Assembly: GCF_020708045.1 (NCBI RefSeq)
Contig: NZ_JAJFES010000017.1
Span: forward strand, 35,988-99,987
Direction: 5' to 3'
DNA from: Massilia sp. IC2-278
Lineage (GTDB): Bacteria > Pseudomonadota > Gammaproteobacteria > Burkholderiales > Burkholderiaceae_D
Length of the DNA: 64,000 nt
Shown here: positions 18,281 to 27,367 of the stretch, piece after piece
Numbering within the stretch: the stretch's first letter is position 1
Layout: each line of letters begins with the position of its first letter
Translations under genes and position numbers: made by a program
Notes under the pieces: model-generated
Told to the model about the DNA's origin: nothing
The model's database searches: none
The model's input: only the letters and a program-made list of their open reading frames with translations

Positions 18281-18425
18281 GGCGGGCGTCCGTGCAAAAA
18301 CGTCGATTTTACCATTGGACTGGCCCGCGCCCCTTGTTGCGGGCGCGTCGAAAGCGGCCGTGACGGCGGTTTTTCGCGGCAGGGCCAATGTTATACTCTT
18401 ATTAAATTATCCTTTCCGAGCATCT

Positions 18426-19046
18426 ATGAAACTCATCGGTTCGACCACCAGTCCCTATGTGCGCAAGGTCCGCGTCGTGATGGCGGAAAAGAAGCTCGAC
18501 TACAGCTTCGAGCTCGATAACGTGTGGGCCGCGACCACCCAGGTCCACCTGTCCAACCCGCTCGGCAAGGTGCCCTGCCTGGTGATGGAAGACGGCAGCG
18601 CCCTCTACGACTCGCGCGTGATCGCCGAATACCTCGACACCCTCACGCCGGTGTGCAAGCTGCTGCCGGCCAACGGCAACGGCCGCGACCGCGCCGACGT
18701 GAAAGTCTGGGAAGCGCTGGCCGACGGCGTGCTCGATGCCGCCGTGCTGGTGCGCCTGGAACGCACGCTGCGCCCGCAGGAACAGCAAAGCCCGCAGTGG
18801 ATCGCGCGCCAGCTGGGCAAGGTGACGGCCGGCTTGCAGATCATGTCGGAAAAGCTCGGCGACAGCGCCTACTGCATGGGCAAGAACTACTCGCTGGCCG
18901 ATGTGGCCGTGGGTTGCGCGCTGGGCTGGCTGACGTTCCGCTTCCCGGAGATCGACTGGCGCGGTGACCATCCGAACCTGGCGCGCCTGCACGACAAGCT
19001 GGCCGAGCGCGCGTCCTTCAAGGACACCGTGCCGTTCGAAGCGTGA
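18426..19046 (+). CDS. Glutathione S-transferase family protein
   Basis: 206-aa soluble protein with a thioredoxin-fold N-terminal half (KLIGSTTSPYVRKVRVVMAE, then NPLGKVPCLVMEDG and the glutathione-binding turn YDSRVIAEYLD) and an all-helical C-terminal half with the N-capping YSLADVAVGCALGW. The active-site region TTSPYVRKV is of the beta/zeta-like type. A TATACT -10-like hexamer lies at 18392, with no clear -35. The next gene overlaps the stop (GTGA), so both are translated from one message. The substrate is not known. Confidence 0.9.
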   Translation: MKLIGSTTSPYVRKVRVVMAEKKLDYSFELDNVWAATTQVHLSNPLGKVPCLVMEDGSALYDSRVIAEYLDTLTPVCKLLPANGNGRDRADVKVWEALADGVLDAAVLVRLERTLRPQEQQSPQWIARQLGKVTAGLQIMSEKLGDSAYCMGKNYSLADVAVGCALGWLTFRFPEIDWRGDHPNLARLHDKLAERASFKDTVPFEA

Positions 19047-19981
19047 GCGGCCCGGTGGATAACACGGCAACCGTCGTCTTCGGCGAAGCCCTGGTCGACG
19101 ACTTCGCCACCGAGCAGGTGGTGGGCGGCGCGCCCTTCAACGTCGCGCGCCACCTGGCCGCCTTCATGGCGCCGCAGTTGATGATCACCCGCGTCGGCGC
19201 AGACCGCAACGGCGAAAGCGTGCGCGCCGAATTCGAGCGCTTCGCCATGTCGCAGGCCGGCCTGCAGCGCGACGCCATCGAGGAAACCGGCCGCGTGCTG
19301 GTCGAGCGCCTGGCCAAGGGCCACCGCTTCGTGATCGTGCCGAACCAGGCCTACGACTACATCGAACGCGAGGCGGCGCTGGCGGCCATGGCGTCGGTGA
19401 CGCCCTCGGCCATCTACTTCGGCACCCTGGCCCAGCGCAGCGAACGCTCGCGCGGCACGCTGCAGGCGCTCCTGTCAGCCACCCAGGCCACGCGCTTCCT
19501 CGACCTGAATTTGCGCGAAGGCCAGTACGGCGAGCGCACCGTCTTCCACGCGCTGCATGCGGCGGATATCGTGAAGGTGAACGAAGAAGAGCTGCAGGCT
19601 TTGTTCCAGTGGTACTTCCAGCTCGGCCCGAACGACCCGCCGCTGGCCCCCAACGAAACCCGCTCGGCCTGCGCCGGCCTGCTGAAGATGTTCGGCCTGC
19701 AGGCGCTGATCGTCACGCTCGGTCACCGCGGCTCGGTGTATTTCGGCCGCGACGGCGCCACGATCGACACCCGCGACACGCCGGCGCCGCCCTTCGTCAT
19801 CGACACGGTGGGGGCAGGGGATGCGTTCTCGGCGATCTTCCTGCTGGGCCGCGCACGCGGCTGGCCGCTGGACGTCACGCTCACGCGCGCCAACGAATTC
19901 GCCGGCGCCATCTGCGCCGTCACCGGCGCCGTGCCGCGCGACCTGGGCTTCTACGACAAGTGGATGAGCCGCTGGCGGTAA
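19043..19981 (+). CDS. PfkB family carbohydrate kinase
   Basis: 312-aa ribokinase/PfkB-type sugar kinase. The N-terminal motif GGAPFNVARHLA and C-terminal ATP/anion-hole motif DTVGAGDAFSA (catalytic Asp) are both present, so it is probably active. The architecture is closest to fructokinase-like members; the sugar is not determined. It starts at a GTG overlapping the GST stop by four bases. The pairing of a GST with a sugar kinase has no obvious metabolic logic. Confidence 0.88.
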   Translation: MSGPVDNTATVVFGEALVDDFATEQVVGGAPFNVARHLAAFMAPQLMITRVGADRNGESVRAEFERFAMSQAGLQRDAIEETGRVLVERLAKGHRFVIVPNQAYDYIEREAALAAMASVTPSAIYFGTLAQRSERSRGTLQALLSATQATRFLDLNLREGQYGERTVFHALHAADIVKVNEEELQALFQWYFQLGPNDPPLAPNETRSACAGLLKMFGLQALIVTLGHRGSVYFGRDGATIDTRDTPAPPFVIDTVGAGDAFSAIFLLGRARGWPLDVTLTRANEFAGAICAVTGAVPRDLGFYDKWMSRWR

Positions 19982-20557
19982 TCAGAAACCGAAGCCTTCG
20001 CCGGCGCCCAGCAGGGTGGCGACACCGAGCGCCGCAAAGATCAGCGCCGCAATCCCGTGCACCAGCGTGAGCGGAATCTTGTTCGCGATCCGCTCGCCGA
20101 AGTACACCGCCGGCACGTTCGCCAGCATCATGCCGAAGGTGGTGCCGGCCACCACCGTCACGATCTCGTTGTAGCGCGCCGCCAGCGCCACGGTGGCCAC
20201 CTGCGTCTTGTCCCCCATCTCGGCGACAAAGAACGCCAGCACGGTGGTGAAGAACACGCCGAACCTGGCCAGCGAGGCCTCGGTCTCATCGACTTCGTCG
20301 GGAATCATCGCCCACACCGCCATGCCCAGGAACGAGAGCCCCAGCACCCAGCGCATGCTTGAAGGTCCCAGCAGCTCGCTCACCAGCGCGCCGACGGCGG
20401 CGGCAAAGGCGTGGTTGAGCAGGGTGGCGACAAGGATGCCGGCGACGATGGGCAGCGGACGGCGAAAGCGCGCGGCGAGGAGAAAGGCCAGGAGCTGCGT
20501 CTTGTCGCCGATTTCAGCGAGGCCGACGATGCCGGTAGCGACCAGGAAGGCATCCAT
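19982..20557 (-). CDS. GDT1/UPF0016 family cation transporter
   Basis: 191-aa membrane protein with two internally repeated halves, each holding the family signature E-x-G-D-K-T: LAEIGDKTQLLAFLLAARFR near the N-terminus and VAEMGDKTQVATVALAARYN near residue 110. About six helices are predicted. GDT1/TMEM165 proteins move Mn2+ or Ca2+, and bacterial relatives such as Vibrio MneA export manganese. I saw no yybP-ykoY-like riboswitch in the short upstream region. The frame extends upstream, but the ATG at 20557 gives the normal family start. Its stop abuts that of the PfkB gene. Confidence 0.92.
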   Translation of the reverse strand: MDAFLVATGIVGLAEIGDKTQLLAFLLAARFRRPLPIVAGILVATLLNHAFAAAVGALVSELLGPSSMRWVLGLSFLGMAVWAMIPDEVDETEASLARFGVFFTTVLAFFVAEMGDKTQVATVALAARYNEIVTVVAGTTFGMMLANVPAVYFGERIANKIPLTLVHGIAALIFAALGVATLLGAGEGFGF

Positions 20558-20638
20558 AAAGTGGTGCGTGCAAAAGCGCGGATCATAGCAGAGTCCATCC
20601 CGCGTTAGCGCGTCAATACAGCGCCGGTTCCATGTTTG

Positions 20639-20663
20639 GCAGGGTGGACACCCGTGTCCACGC
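20639..20663 (+). repeat. REP-like palindrome B (single copy)
   Basis: Core GTGGACAC-CC-GTGTCCAC, same sub-type as A1. It lies between the divergent GDT1 and M1 aminopeptidase genes; no inverted partner is seen within 150 bases. Confidence 0.8.
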
Positions 20664-20790
20664 TGTACGGCGCTTGCATGTCGAACACCGCGCCGCGCAG
20701 CGCCCCATCCTTTCGCACACCACCCTAAAGTGCTATCCTGCCCAGCTGCTTCCGCCGCCCCAGGGCCGGCCCCACCACCGACGAGACACC

Positions 20791-22647
20791 ATGACAACCA
20801 GTACCTTGCTGCGCGCCACCCTGTGCGCCATCCTCGGCACGGCCAGCGCGCAGGCCCTCGCGCTCGACCCGCTCAGCTACGCCAACTACGACCAGGTGCG
20901 CACCCGCGCCCTGCACATGGACCTGAAGGCCGACTTCGAGAAGAAGACCCTGTCCGGCTTTGCCGAACTGTCGCTCGACTGGCTCGACAAGTCCGCCCGC
21001 ACCCTCGACCTCGACACGCGCGAGCTGACGATCTCGAAGATCGAAGCCCAGGATGCCATGGGCCGCTGGACCCCGGCAAAGTACACCCTCGACAAGTTCG
21101 ACCAGGAGAAGGGCCAGGCCCTGCACGTGCAGCTGCCCGCACAAGCGCCCAAGGTGCGCATCCACTACCACACCGCCCCCACCGCCAGCGCCCTGCAATG
21201 GCTCACGCCAGCCCAGACCCTGTCCGGCAAGCGTCCCTTCATGTTCAGCCAGTCGCAATCCATTAACGCGCGCTCCTGGGTGCCGGTGCAGGACACGCCG
21301 TCGGTGCGCTTTACCTACACCGCACGCATCCAGGCCCCGCAAGGCCTGCGCGTGGTGATGAGCGCCGATAACGACCCGAAGGCGACGGGCAAGGGCGGCT
21401 GGAAATTCACCATGCCGCAGCCGATTCCGTCCTACCTGCTGGCCATCGGCATCGGTGAGCTGGAAGCGCGCACCCTGGGCGGACGCACCGGCGTCTACGC
21501 CGAGCCGCTGCGCATGGAAGCCGCCGCCTACGAACTGGCCGACACCGAAAAGATGGTCGAAGCCGCCGAGTCGCTCTATGGCCCCTATCGCTGGGGACGC
21601 TACGACATGCTGGTGCTGCCGCCGTCCTTCCCGATCGGCGGCATGGAGAATCCGCGCCTGACCTTTCTCACCCCGACCATGATCGCCGGCGACCGCAGCC
21701 TGGTCGACCTGATCGCCCACGAACTGGCGCACAGCTGGTCGGGCAACCTGGTCACCAACGCCTCGTGGAAGCACTGGTGGCTGAATGAAGGTTTTACGAC
21801 CTACGTGACCACCCGCATTCTTGAGGTCCTGTATGGCCAGGAAGTCGCGCTGATGAATTTGCAGCTCGAGCAGGAAGAAGCGATCGACTCGCTGAAGGAG
21901 ATCCCGCCGGCGAAACAGGCCTTGATCACGCGCGCCGCCGACACCGGTTCGGCCACCTACACCGACGAAGGCCTGGCCTATCCGAAGGGCGCCTGGTTCC
22001 TGCGCACCCTGGAAGAGCGCGCCGGCCGCGCCGTGTTCGATCCCTTCCTGCGCGGCTGGTTCGACAGCCACGCCTTCCAGAGCGTGACCACCGACCAGTT
22101 CGTTGCCTACCTGCGCAGCAATTTGCTGGCGAAGCACCCACAGGTAATGAGCAATGCGGAACTCGACGAATGGCTGTACGGCCCGGGCATTCCGGCGAGC
22201 GCCAAGCACGCCAAGTCGCAGCGCTTGACGGCGCTGGATACCGCCACCGCCGCCTGGATCAAAGGCGAGCTGCCGACAGCGAAGCTCGACACCAAAGGCT
22301 GGACGGCCGCTGAGTGGATGAAGTTCCTGAACGATATCGACAACAAGGTGGATGCGAAGCGCCTAAAGGAACTGGACACCGCCTTTGGCCTGGCCAAGAC
22401 CGGCAACAACGAAGTCGCCTTCCGCTTCTACCGCGCCGCCGTGCACGCCGGCTACCGCGACATCCGCCCGCAGCTGAACGCCTTCCTGATGAGCGTCGGC
22501 CGCCAGAAGTTCGTGGTGCCGCTGTACACCGCACTGCGCGCGAATGCGGAAGACCGCGCCTGGGCCGAGAGCGTCTACAAGTCCGCCCGCGAACGCTACC
22601 ACCCCGAAACGCAGGGAAGCGTCGATAAACAGATGGTCAAACAATAA
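20791..22647 (+). CDS. M1 family aminopeptidase (leukotriene A4 hydrolase-like)
   Basis: 618-aa exported zinc aminopeptidase. A signal peptide (MTTSTLLRATLCAILGTASA) precedes the beta-saddle domain. The substrate loop GGMENP is present. The zinc site is HELAHSW (His310, Glu311, His314) with the third ligand Glu333 in LNEGFTTY, the exact HExxH-x18-E spacing. The C-terminal helical domain and total length match the LTA4H/cold-active aminopeptidase branch. It removes N-terminal residues from peptides. The beta-lactamase-fold gene follows 13 bases later, so both are probably co-expressed. Confidence 0.95.
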   Translation: MTTSTLLRATLCAILGTASAQALALDPLSYANYDQVRTRALHMDLKADFEKKTLSGFAELSLDWLDKSARTLDLDTRELTISKIEAQDAMGRWTPAKYTLDKFDQEKGQALHVQLPAQAPKVRIHYHTAPTASALQWLTPAQTLSGKRPFMFSQSQSINARSWVPVQDTPSVRFTYTARIQAPQGLRVVMSADNDPKATGKGGWKFTMPQPIPSYLLAIGIGELEARTLGGRTGVYAEPLRMEAAAYELADTEKMVEAAESLYGPYRWGRYDMLVLPPSFPIGGMENPRLTFLTPTMIAGDRSLVDLIAHELAHSWSGNLVTNASWKHWWLNEGFTTYVTTRILEVLYGQEVALMNLQLEQEEAIDSLKEIPPAKQALITRAADTGSATYTDEGLAYPKGAWFLRTLEERAGRAVFDPFLRGWFDSHAFQSVTTDQFVAYLRSNLLAKHPQVMSNAELDEWLYGPGIPASAKHAKSQRLTALDTATAAWIKGELPTAKLDTKGWTAAEWMKFLNDIDNKVDAKRLKELDTAFGLAKTGNNEVAFRFYRAAVHAGYRDIRPQLNAFLMSVGRQKFVVPLYTALRANAEDRAWAESVYKSARERYHPETQGSVDKQMVKQ

Positions 22648-22660
22648 AAGGAACCCGAGA

Positions 22661-24289
22661 GTGCAACAGATCAAACACCTTACAGCCGCAATCCTCATCG
22701 CGTTTTCTGCCGCTGGCGCCTATGCTCAAACACAAGCGCCAGCGATCGCCGCCATCGCGCCAGCCAGTGCCTACGACCTGGAACAGGACGTCACCCGCAC
22801 CATGAAGGCCTTCGACGTGCCCGGCATCGCGATTGCCGTCGTCAAGGACGGTCAAGTGATCGCTGCGCGCGGCTTCGGCGTGCGTAAACTCGGCGAGCCG
22901 GCGAAAGTGGATGGCAAGACCCTGTTCGAAATCGCCTCGAACTCGAAAGCCTTTACCGCCGCCGCCCTGGCCATGCTGGTCGACGAGGGCAAGCTGAAAT
23001 GGGACGACCCGGTGGTCAAGCACCTGCCGGACTTCCAGATGTACGATGCCTACGTCACCCGTGAAATGACGGTGCGCGATCTGCTGACCCACCGCAGCGG
23101 CCTGGGCCTGGGCGCCGGGGACCTGCTGTGGTGGCCGACCACCAACTTCAGCACCGACGAGATCATCGAGAAGCTGCGCTACATCCGCCCGGCCACCAGC
23201 TTCCGCAGCAGCTACGCCTACGACAACCTGCTGTACATCGTGGCCGGCAAGATCATCGCCCAGAAGTCCGGTAAATCCTGGGGCGATACGGTGCGCGAGC
23301 GCATCCTGAACCCGGTCGGCATGACCACGACCACCACCAGCCTGGCGGAAAACGAGGGCAACCCGAACGCCTCGAACGCGCACAGCAAGATCAAGGACAA
23401 GATCAGCGCCGTGAAGTCGATGCCGGTGGCGAACGCGGTCGGCGCGGTGGGCATCAACACGAATGCCGAAGACATCGCCAAGTGGATGCAGGTGCTGCTC
23501 GACGGCGGCCGCGTGGCAGGCGCCAAGGGCGCGGACGGCAAGGAACTGCGTTTGTGGAGCGAAGCGCAATCGCGCGAGATGTGGACCGCGCAGACGCCGA
23601 TGAAGATCAACACGCCGAAAGGCCCGCTGGCGTCCACCAAGCCGAACTTCTATGCCTACGGCCTGGGCTTCCAGCTGCGCGACTACAAGGGCCAGCTGGT
23701 GGCCATGCACGGCGGCGCACTGCAGGGCTTCTATTCGCGCGTGCTGCTGGTGCCGGAATCGAAGCTGGGCATCGCGATCCTGACCAACGCCGAAAGCGGC
23801 GGCGCCCTGAGCGCGCTGCAGTACCGCCTGATGGACCAGTACATGACGGGTTCCACGCCGACCGACTGGATCAAGCTGGTGTCCGATATCGAGGAAGAAG
23901 CGCATGCCAAGGAACTGGCGCGTTTGAAGTCGGCATCGACCACGCGCGCGTCGACGTCGAAGCCGTCGCTGGCGCTGTCGGCCTACGAAGGCCAGTACGA
24001 GGACCCGTGGTACGGCATCATGAACGTGAAGCGCAATGGCAACAAGCTGGTGATGTCGTTCTCGAAGACGCCCGATTTGACAGGCGAGATGGAACACTTC
24101 CAGCACGACACCTTCATCGTGCGCTGGAAGGAGCGCAACTTCAATGCCGATGCGTATGCGACCTTCTCGCTGGACCATGACGGCAGCATCGATCATGTGA
24201 AGATGAAGGCGGTGTCCGAGGAGACCGACTTCAGCTACGACTTCCATGATTTGCTGTTTACGCCGGTGAAGGCAGCAGCGAAGAAGTAA
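22661..24289 (+). CDS. Exported serine hydrolase, beta-lactamase / class C PBP fold
   Basis: 542 aa, starting at the GTG at 22661, which begins the signal peptide MQQIKHLTAAILIAFSAAG. Catalytic motifs of the family are visible: SxxK as SNSK, YxN as YDN in SSYAYDNLLY, and HGG in VAMHGGALQG replacing KTG. The catalytic domain spans about 40-400, and a C-terminal lipocalin-like DUF3471-type domain (about 450-540, YEGQYEDPWYGIMNVKRNGN) follows. Relatives act as esterases or D-aminopeptidases, not usually as true beta-lactamases. It follows the M1 aminopeptidase in one probable operon, consistent with a shared peptide-degrading role. Confidence 0.9.
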   Translation: MQQIKHLTAAILIAFSAAGAYAQTQAPAIAAIAPASAYDLEQDVTRTMKAFDVPGIAIAVVKDGQVIAARGFGVRKLGEPAKVDGKTLFEIASNSKAFTAAALAMLVDEGKLKWDDPVVKHLPDFQMYDAYVTREMTVRDLLTHRSGLGLGAGDLLWWPTTNFSTDEIIEKLRYIRPATSFRSSYAYDNLLYIVAGKIIAQKSGKSWGDTVRERILNPVGMTTTTTSLAENEGNPNASNAHSKIKDKISAVKSMPVANAVGAVGINTNAEDIAKWMQVLLDGGRVAGAKGADGKELRLWSEAQSREMWTAQTPMKINTPKGPLASTKPNFYAYGLGFQLRDYKGQLVAMHGGALQGFYSRVLLVPESKLGIAILTNAESGGALSALQYRLMDQYMTGSTPTDWIKLVSDIEEEAHAKELARLKSASTTRASTSKPSLALSAYEGQYEDPWYGIMNVKRNGNKLVMSFSKTPDLTGEMEHFQHDTFIVRWKERNFNADAYATFSLDHDGSIDHVKMKAVSEETDFSYDFHDLLFTPVKAAAKK

Positions 24290-24292
24290 CAG

Positions 24293-24316
24293 AAAAAGGG
24301 GCCGCGGCCCCTTTTT
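24293..24316 (+). terminator. Terminator of the beta-lactamase-fold gene
   Basis: Palindrome AAAAAGGGGCC-GC-GGCCCCTTTTT directly after the stop codon. Confidence 0.85.
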
Positions 24317-24331
24317 CATTGTTGGCTTGTA

Positions 24332-24362
24332 CCGTACGGTGGGCACTCCGTGCCCACGCGGA
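24332..24362 (+). repeat. REP-like palindrome C1
   Basis: Core GGTGGGCAC-TCC-GTGCCCACG with flanks CCGTAC and CGCGGA; inverted partner at 24510-24541. Confidence 0.9.
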
Positions 24363-24509
24363 ATGCGATGTCATCGGCGGCCGTGTTCTGGACGCGTTGC
24401 GCATATCGAGACAACGTGTCTCAAAGAACAATCGCTAACGTTTATCTTGGACGACAGCCAACGCTGTGCAGAGTACCGGCATCAAACGGAGCCAACCCGT
24501 ATCAGGCTT

Positions 24510-24541
24510 CCGCGTGGGCACGGCGTGCCCACCGTACGGTC
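24510..24541 (-). repeat. REP-like palindrome C2 (inverted copy)
   Basis: Reverse complement matches C1 throughout except one loop base. Confidence 0.9.
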
Positions 24542-24587
24542 ACCGCCCCGATCATTCCTGCCTCACGAATATGCCGGCGCTACGATA

Positions 24588-24610
24588 AAAAACGGGGCCA
24601 TCGGCCCCGC
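24588..24610 (-). terminator. Terminator of the methyltransferase-like gene
   Basis: Stem CGGGGCC / GGCCCCG with loop ATC and, on the minus strand, a six-T run after it. Confidence 0.85.
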
Positions 24611-24614
24611 TTAC

Positions 24615-25406
24615 TTACTGCTTCACGAATTTCAACGTCATCCGATCGCTCTCGCCAATCGCCACGTACTTCTCGCGATCCTTGTCCTTGTTCGCCAGCA
24701 CCGGCGGCAACGTCCACACGCCCTTGTCGTGGTCGGCCTTGTCCTTGGCATTCGCATTCACTTCCGACCTTCCCGCCAGCTTGAAGCCCGCGCTCTCGGC
24801 CATCTTGATCACGTACGACTCGTGCACGTAGCCGCTCGATGCCTTTTCGTCCTGCTTCATCGACGCCGGCAGACGATGGTCCACCACGCCCAGCACGCCG
24901 CCCGGCTTGAGCACCTTGTGGATCTCCTTGAAGATCGTCTTCACCGAGTCGTCGCCATACCCCACCCAGTTGTGCAGGTTGCGGAAGGTGAGCACCATGT
25001 CGACGCTGTTCGGCGCGGCGATTTCGTAGCGGCTTGGCGGCTCGAACACGCTGGTCACGACCTTGTCGTACAGCGCCGGATTCGAGTCGAGCTTCTTCTT
25101 GAAGGCCTCGCCATAGCGGTTGCCCGGTGCGACGGCCTGGCCGGCGCCGATCAGCTTGCCCTTGTCGCGCAGGTAGGGCGCCAGGATCTCGGTGTACCAG
25201 CCGCCCGAGGGCACCAGTTCCACCACCGTCATGTTCGGCTTGATGCCGAAGAAGGTCAGCGTTTCATAGGGATGGCGATAGACATCGCGTGCGCTGTTGG
25301 TGGCGGCGCGGTGCTCGCCGGCGATGGCGGCTTTCAAAGCGTCGTCGGCGTGGGCAGCGCCCAGCATGCCGGTGGCCAGTGCTGCTGCCAGGATCAGTCG
25401 TTTCAT
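24615..25406 (-). CDS. Exported class I SAM-dependent methyltransferase-like protein
   Basis: 263 aa with a signal peptide (MKRLILAAALATGMLGAAHA) followed by a Rossmann methyltransferase core: motif I region VVELVPSGGWYTEILAPYL, then VDMVLTFRNLHNWVG and VLKPGGVLGVVDHRLP. SAM is not normally available in the periplasm, so either the protein is retained as a SAM-independent relative or its location is unusual; similar exported members are common in proteobacteria. GGAG lies 10 bases before the ATG at 25406; an in-frame ATG at 25421 is the alternative. Substrate unknown. Confidence 0.85.
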   Translation of the reverse strand: MKRLILAAALATGMLGAAHADDALKAAIAGEHRAATNSARDVYRHPYETLTFFGIKPNMTVVELVPSGGWYTEILAPYLRDKGKLIGAGQAVAPGNRYGEAFKKKLDSNPALYDKVVTSVFEPPSRYEIAAPNSVDMVLTFRNLHNWVGYGDDSVKTIFKEIHKVLKPGGVLGVVDHRLPASMKQDEKASSGYVHESYVIKMAESAGFKLAGRSEVNANAKDKADHDKGVWTLPPVLANKDKDREKYVAIGESDRMTLKFVKQ

Positions 25407-25719
25407 CGGTTGCGTCTCCATTGTGGTTGAGCGTCGCGCCCGATGATCGGGCATGCATACCGCACAGTCAAGCGAATCCGCGTGCACCTTCGGAGGGAGT
25501 GTCAATACAAAAACGCCCTCGCATGCAGCAGCCGTGCGTAGTCGTGTAGCCAGTTTGTATCGGCCGCAAAGATTGCCTATTCAAAACGTTTAGTTGCTGA
25601 TAATGTTTAGCGGTTTGCCGTTGCGCTCGCAGCGCCGGCAGCCACGAGTTCACCATATACATACGCGGCACGGTCCGTATGAACGCCGCCCCAGAAGCAG
25701 CTTGAATTCAGGAGACAGA
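25407..25719. other. Divergent intergenic region before the TldD/PmbA block
   Basis: 313 bases, noticeably AT-richer from about 25560 to 25690. No gene, repeat or convincing promoter hexamer pair recognised; it should carry the promoter of the downstream operon. Confidence 0.5.
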
Positions 25720-27357
25720 ATGGAACGTCGTACCTTCCTCAACATCGGCACCATCGCCTTTGGCTCGATGCTGATCCCGGTGGCTGGCCGCGCAATCGCG
25801 GCCGAAGAGCTGCTCAATCCGATGGCCGCATCGGCGAAAAAGGCGCTGGCGGACATCGCGCTGAACGCCGCCACCAAGGCCGGCGCTTCCTACTGCGACG
25901 TGCGCATCGGGCGCTACCTGAACCAGTTCGTCACCACCCGCGACCTGAACGTCGAGAACGTCGTGAATACCGAGTCGGCCGGCGTCGGCGTGCGCGTGAT
26001 CGTGAACGGCGCCTACGGCTTTGCCGCCACCTCCGACATGACCAACGACGGCATCGCCGGCGCGGCGCGCCAGGCGGTGGCGATTGCGAAGGCCAACGCC
26101 AAGCTGCAGACCGAACCGGTGCAGCTGGCGCCGGTGAAGGGCGTGGGCGAGGTTAGCTGGGCCACGCCGATCAAGAAGGACTGGCGCACGGTGCCGATCA
26201 AGGACAAGGCCGACCTGCTGATCGCCGCCAACAAGGCCGGCATGGACGGCGGCGCCAACTTCATGCAGTCGATGCTGTTCCAGGTGAACCAGCAGAAGTA
26301 CTTTGCTTCCACCGACGGCTCCTACATCGACCAGGACCTGCACCGCCTGTGGGCGCCGATGACGGCCACCGCGGTCGACAAGGCCACCGGCAAGTTCCGC
26401 TCGCGCGCCGGCCTGGGCGCGCCGGTCGGCATGGGCTACGAGTACCTCGATGCCCGCCCCGAGCACAAGATCAAGGCCGCCGGCGGTGTCGCCACCCTCT
26501 ACACCCAGTCCTACGACATCGTCGAGGACGCGCGCGCCGCCGGCCGCGACGCCAAGCGCAAGCTCACCGCGAAGTCGGTCACCCCGGGCAAGTACGACCT
26601 GATGCTGACGCCGGAACACCTGTGGCTGACCATCCACGAATCGGTGGGCCACCCGACGGAACTCGACCGCGTGCTCGGCTACGAAGCAAACTACGCCGGC
26701 ACCAGCTTCGCCACGCTCGACAAGTGGCAGACCAAGAAATTCAAGTACGGCTCGGACCTGGTGAACATCGTCGCCGACAAGACCACCCCGGGTTCGCTCG
26801 GCGCGGTGGCCTACGACGATGAAGGCGTCAAGTGCAAGCAGTGGGACATCATCAAGGACGGCATCCTGGTCAACTACCAGGCCACGCGCGACCAGGCCCA
26901 CATCATCGGCGAAAAGGAATCGCATGGCTGCTCGTACGCGGACTCGTGGAGCAACGTGCAGTTCCAGCGCATGCCGAACGTGTCGCTCGCGGCCGGCAAA
27001 AAGAAAATGACGCCGGACGAGATGGTCAAGAACATCAAGAAGGGCATCTACATCGTCGGCGACGGTTCGTTCTCGATCGACCAGCAGCGCTACAACTTCC
27101 AGTTCGGCGGCCAGCTGTACTACGAAATCAAGGACGGCAAGATCGGCGAGATGCTGGAAGACGTGGCCTACCAGGCGAACACCCAGGAATTCTGGAGCGC
27201 CTGCACGGCCCTGTGCGACGAGCGCGACTGGCGCATGGGTGGTTCCTTCTTCGACGGCAAGGGCCAGCCGCCGCAGATTTCCATCGTCTCGCATGGCGCC
27301 TCGACCGCGCGCTTCAACGGCATCAACGTGATCAACACCGCCCGCAAGATCGGTTAA
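25720..27357 (+). CDS. TldD-like metallopeptidase subunit with Tat signal (copy 1)
   Basis: 545-aa TldD/PmbA-family protein. It starts MERRTFLNIG, a twin-arginine motif, followed by a hydrophobic stretch ending near residue 27 (GRAIAAEE), so Tat export is likely; E. coli TldD is cytoplasmic. The catalytic HExxxH is HESVGH (His306-His311), followed by PTELDRVLGYEANYAGTSF. Later landmarks are GEKESHGCSYADSW and CDERDWRMGGSF. TldD with PmbA (TldE) forms a heterodimeric zinc protease that trims unfolded peptides, for example microcin precursors. AGGAGA precedes the ATG. The partner gene follows 10 bases after the stop. Confidence 0.92.
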   Translation: MERRTFLNIGTIAFGSMLIPVAGRAIAAEELLNPMAASAKKALADIALNAATKAGASYCDVRIGRYLNQFVTTRDLNVENVVNTESAGVGVRVIVNGAYGFAATSDMTNDGIAGAARQAVAIAKANAKLQTEPVQLAPVKGVGEVSWATPIKKDWRTVPIKDKADLLIAANKAGMDGGANFMQSMLFQVNQQKYFASTDGSYIDQDLHRLWAPMTATAVDKATGKFRSRAGLGAPVGMGYEYLDARPEHKIKAAGGVATLYTQSYDIVEDARAAGRDAKRKLTAKSVTPGKYDLMLTPEHLWLTIHESVGHPTELDRVLGYEANYAGTSFATLDKWQTKKFKYGSDLVNIVADKTTPGSLGAVAYDDEGVKCKQWDIIKDGILVNYQATRDQAHIIGEKESHGCSYADSWSNVQFQRMPNVSLAAGKKKMTPDEMVKNIKKGIYIVGDGSFSIDQQRYNFQFGGQLYYEIKDGKIGEMLEDVAYQANTQEFWSACTALCDERDWRMGGSFFDGKGQPPQISIVSHGASTARFNGINVINTARKIG

Positions 27358-27367
27358 GGAAACGCAC

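Larger units (their letters stand above)
24290..24614. other. Convergent intergenic region
   Basis: 325 bases holding a terminator for each flanking gene and one inverted pair of REP-like palindromes. The 147 bases between the palindromes (24363-24509) show no gene or other signal. Confidence 0.7.

Noticed and set aside
19982..20640. Manganese riboswitch upstream of the GDT1-type gene
   Set aside because: The upstream interval is short and shows no yybP-ykoY-like conserved loops.
22661..24289. Considered as an antibiotic-resistance beta-lactamase
   Set aside because: HGG instead of KTG and a C-terminal lipocalin-like domain fit the esterase/peptidase branch rather than a class C beta-lactamase.
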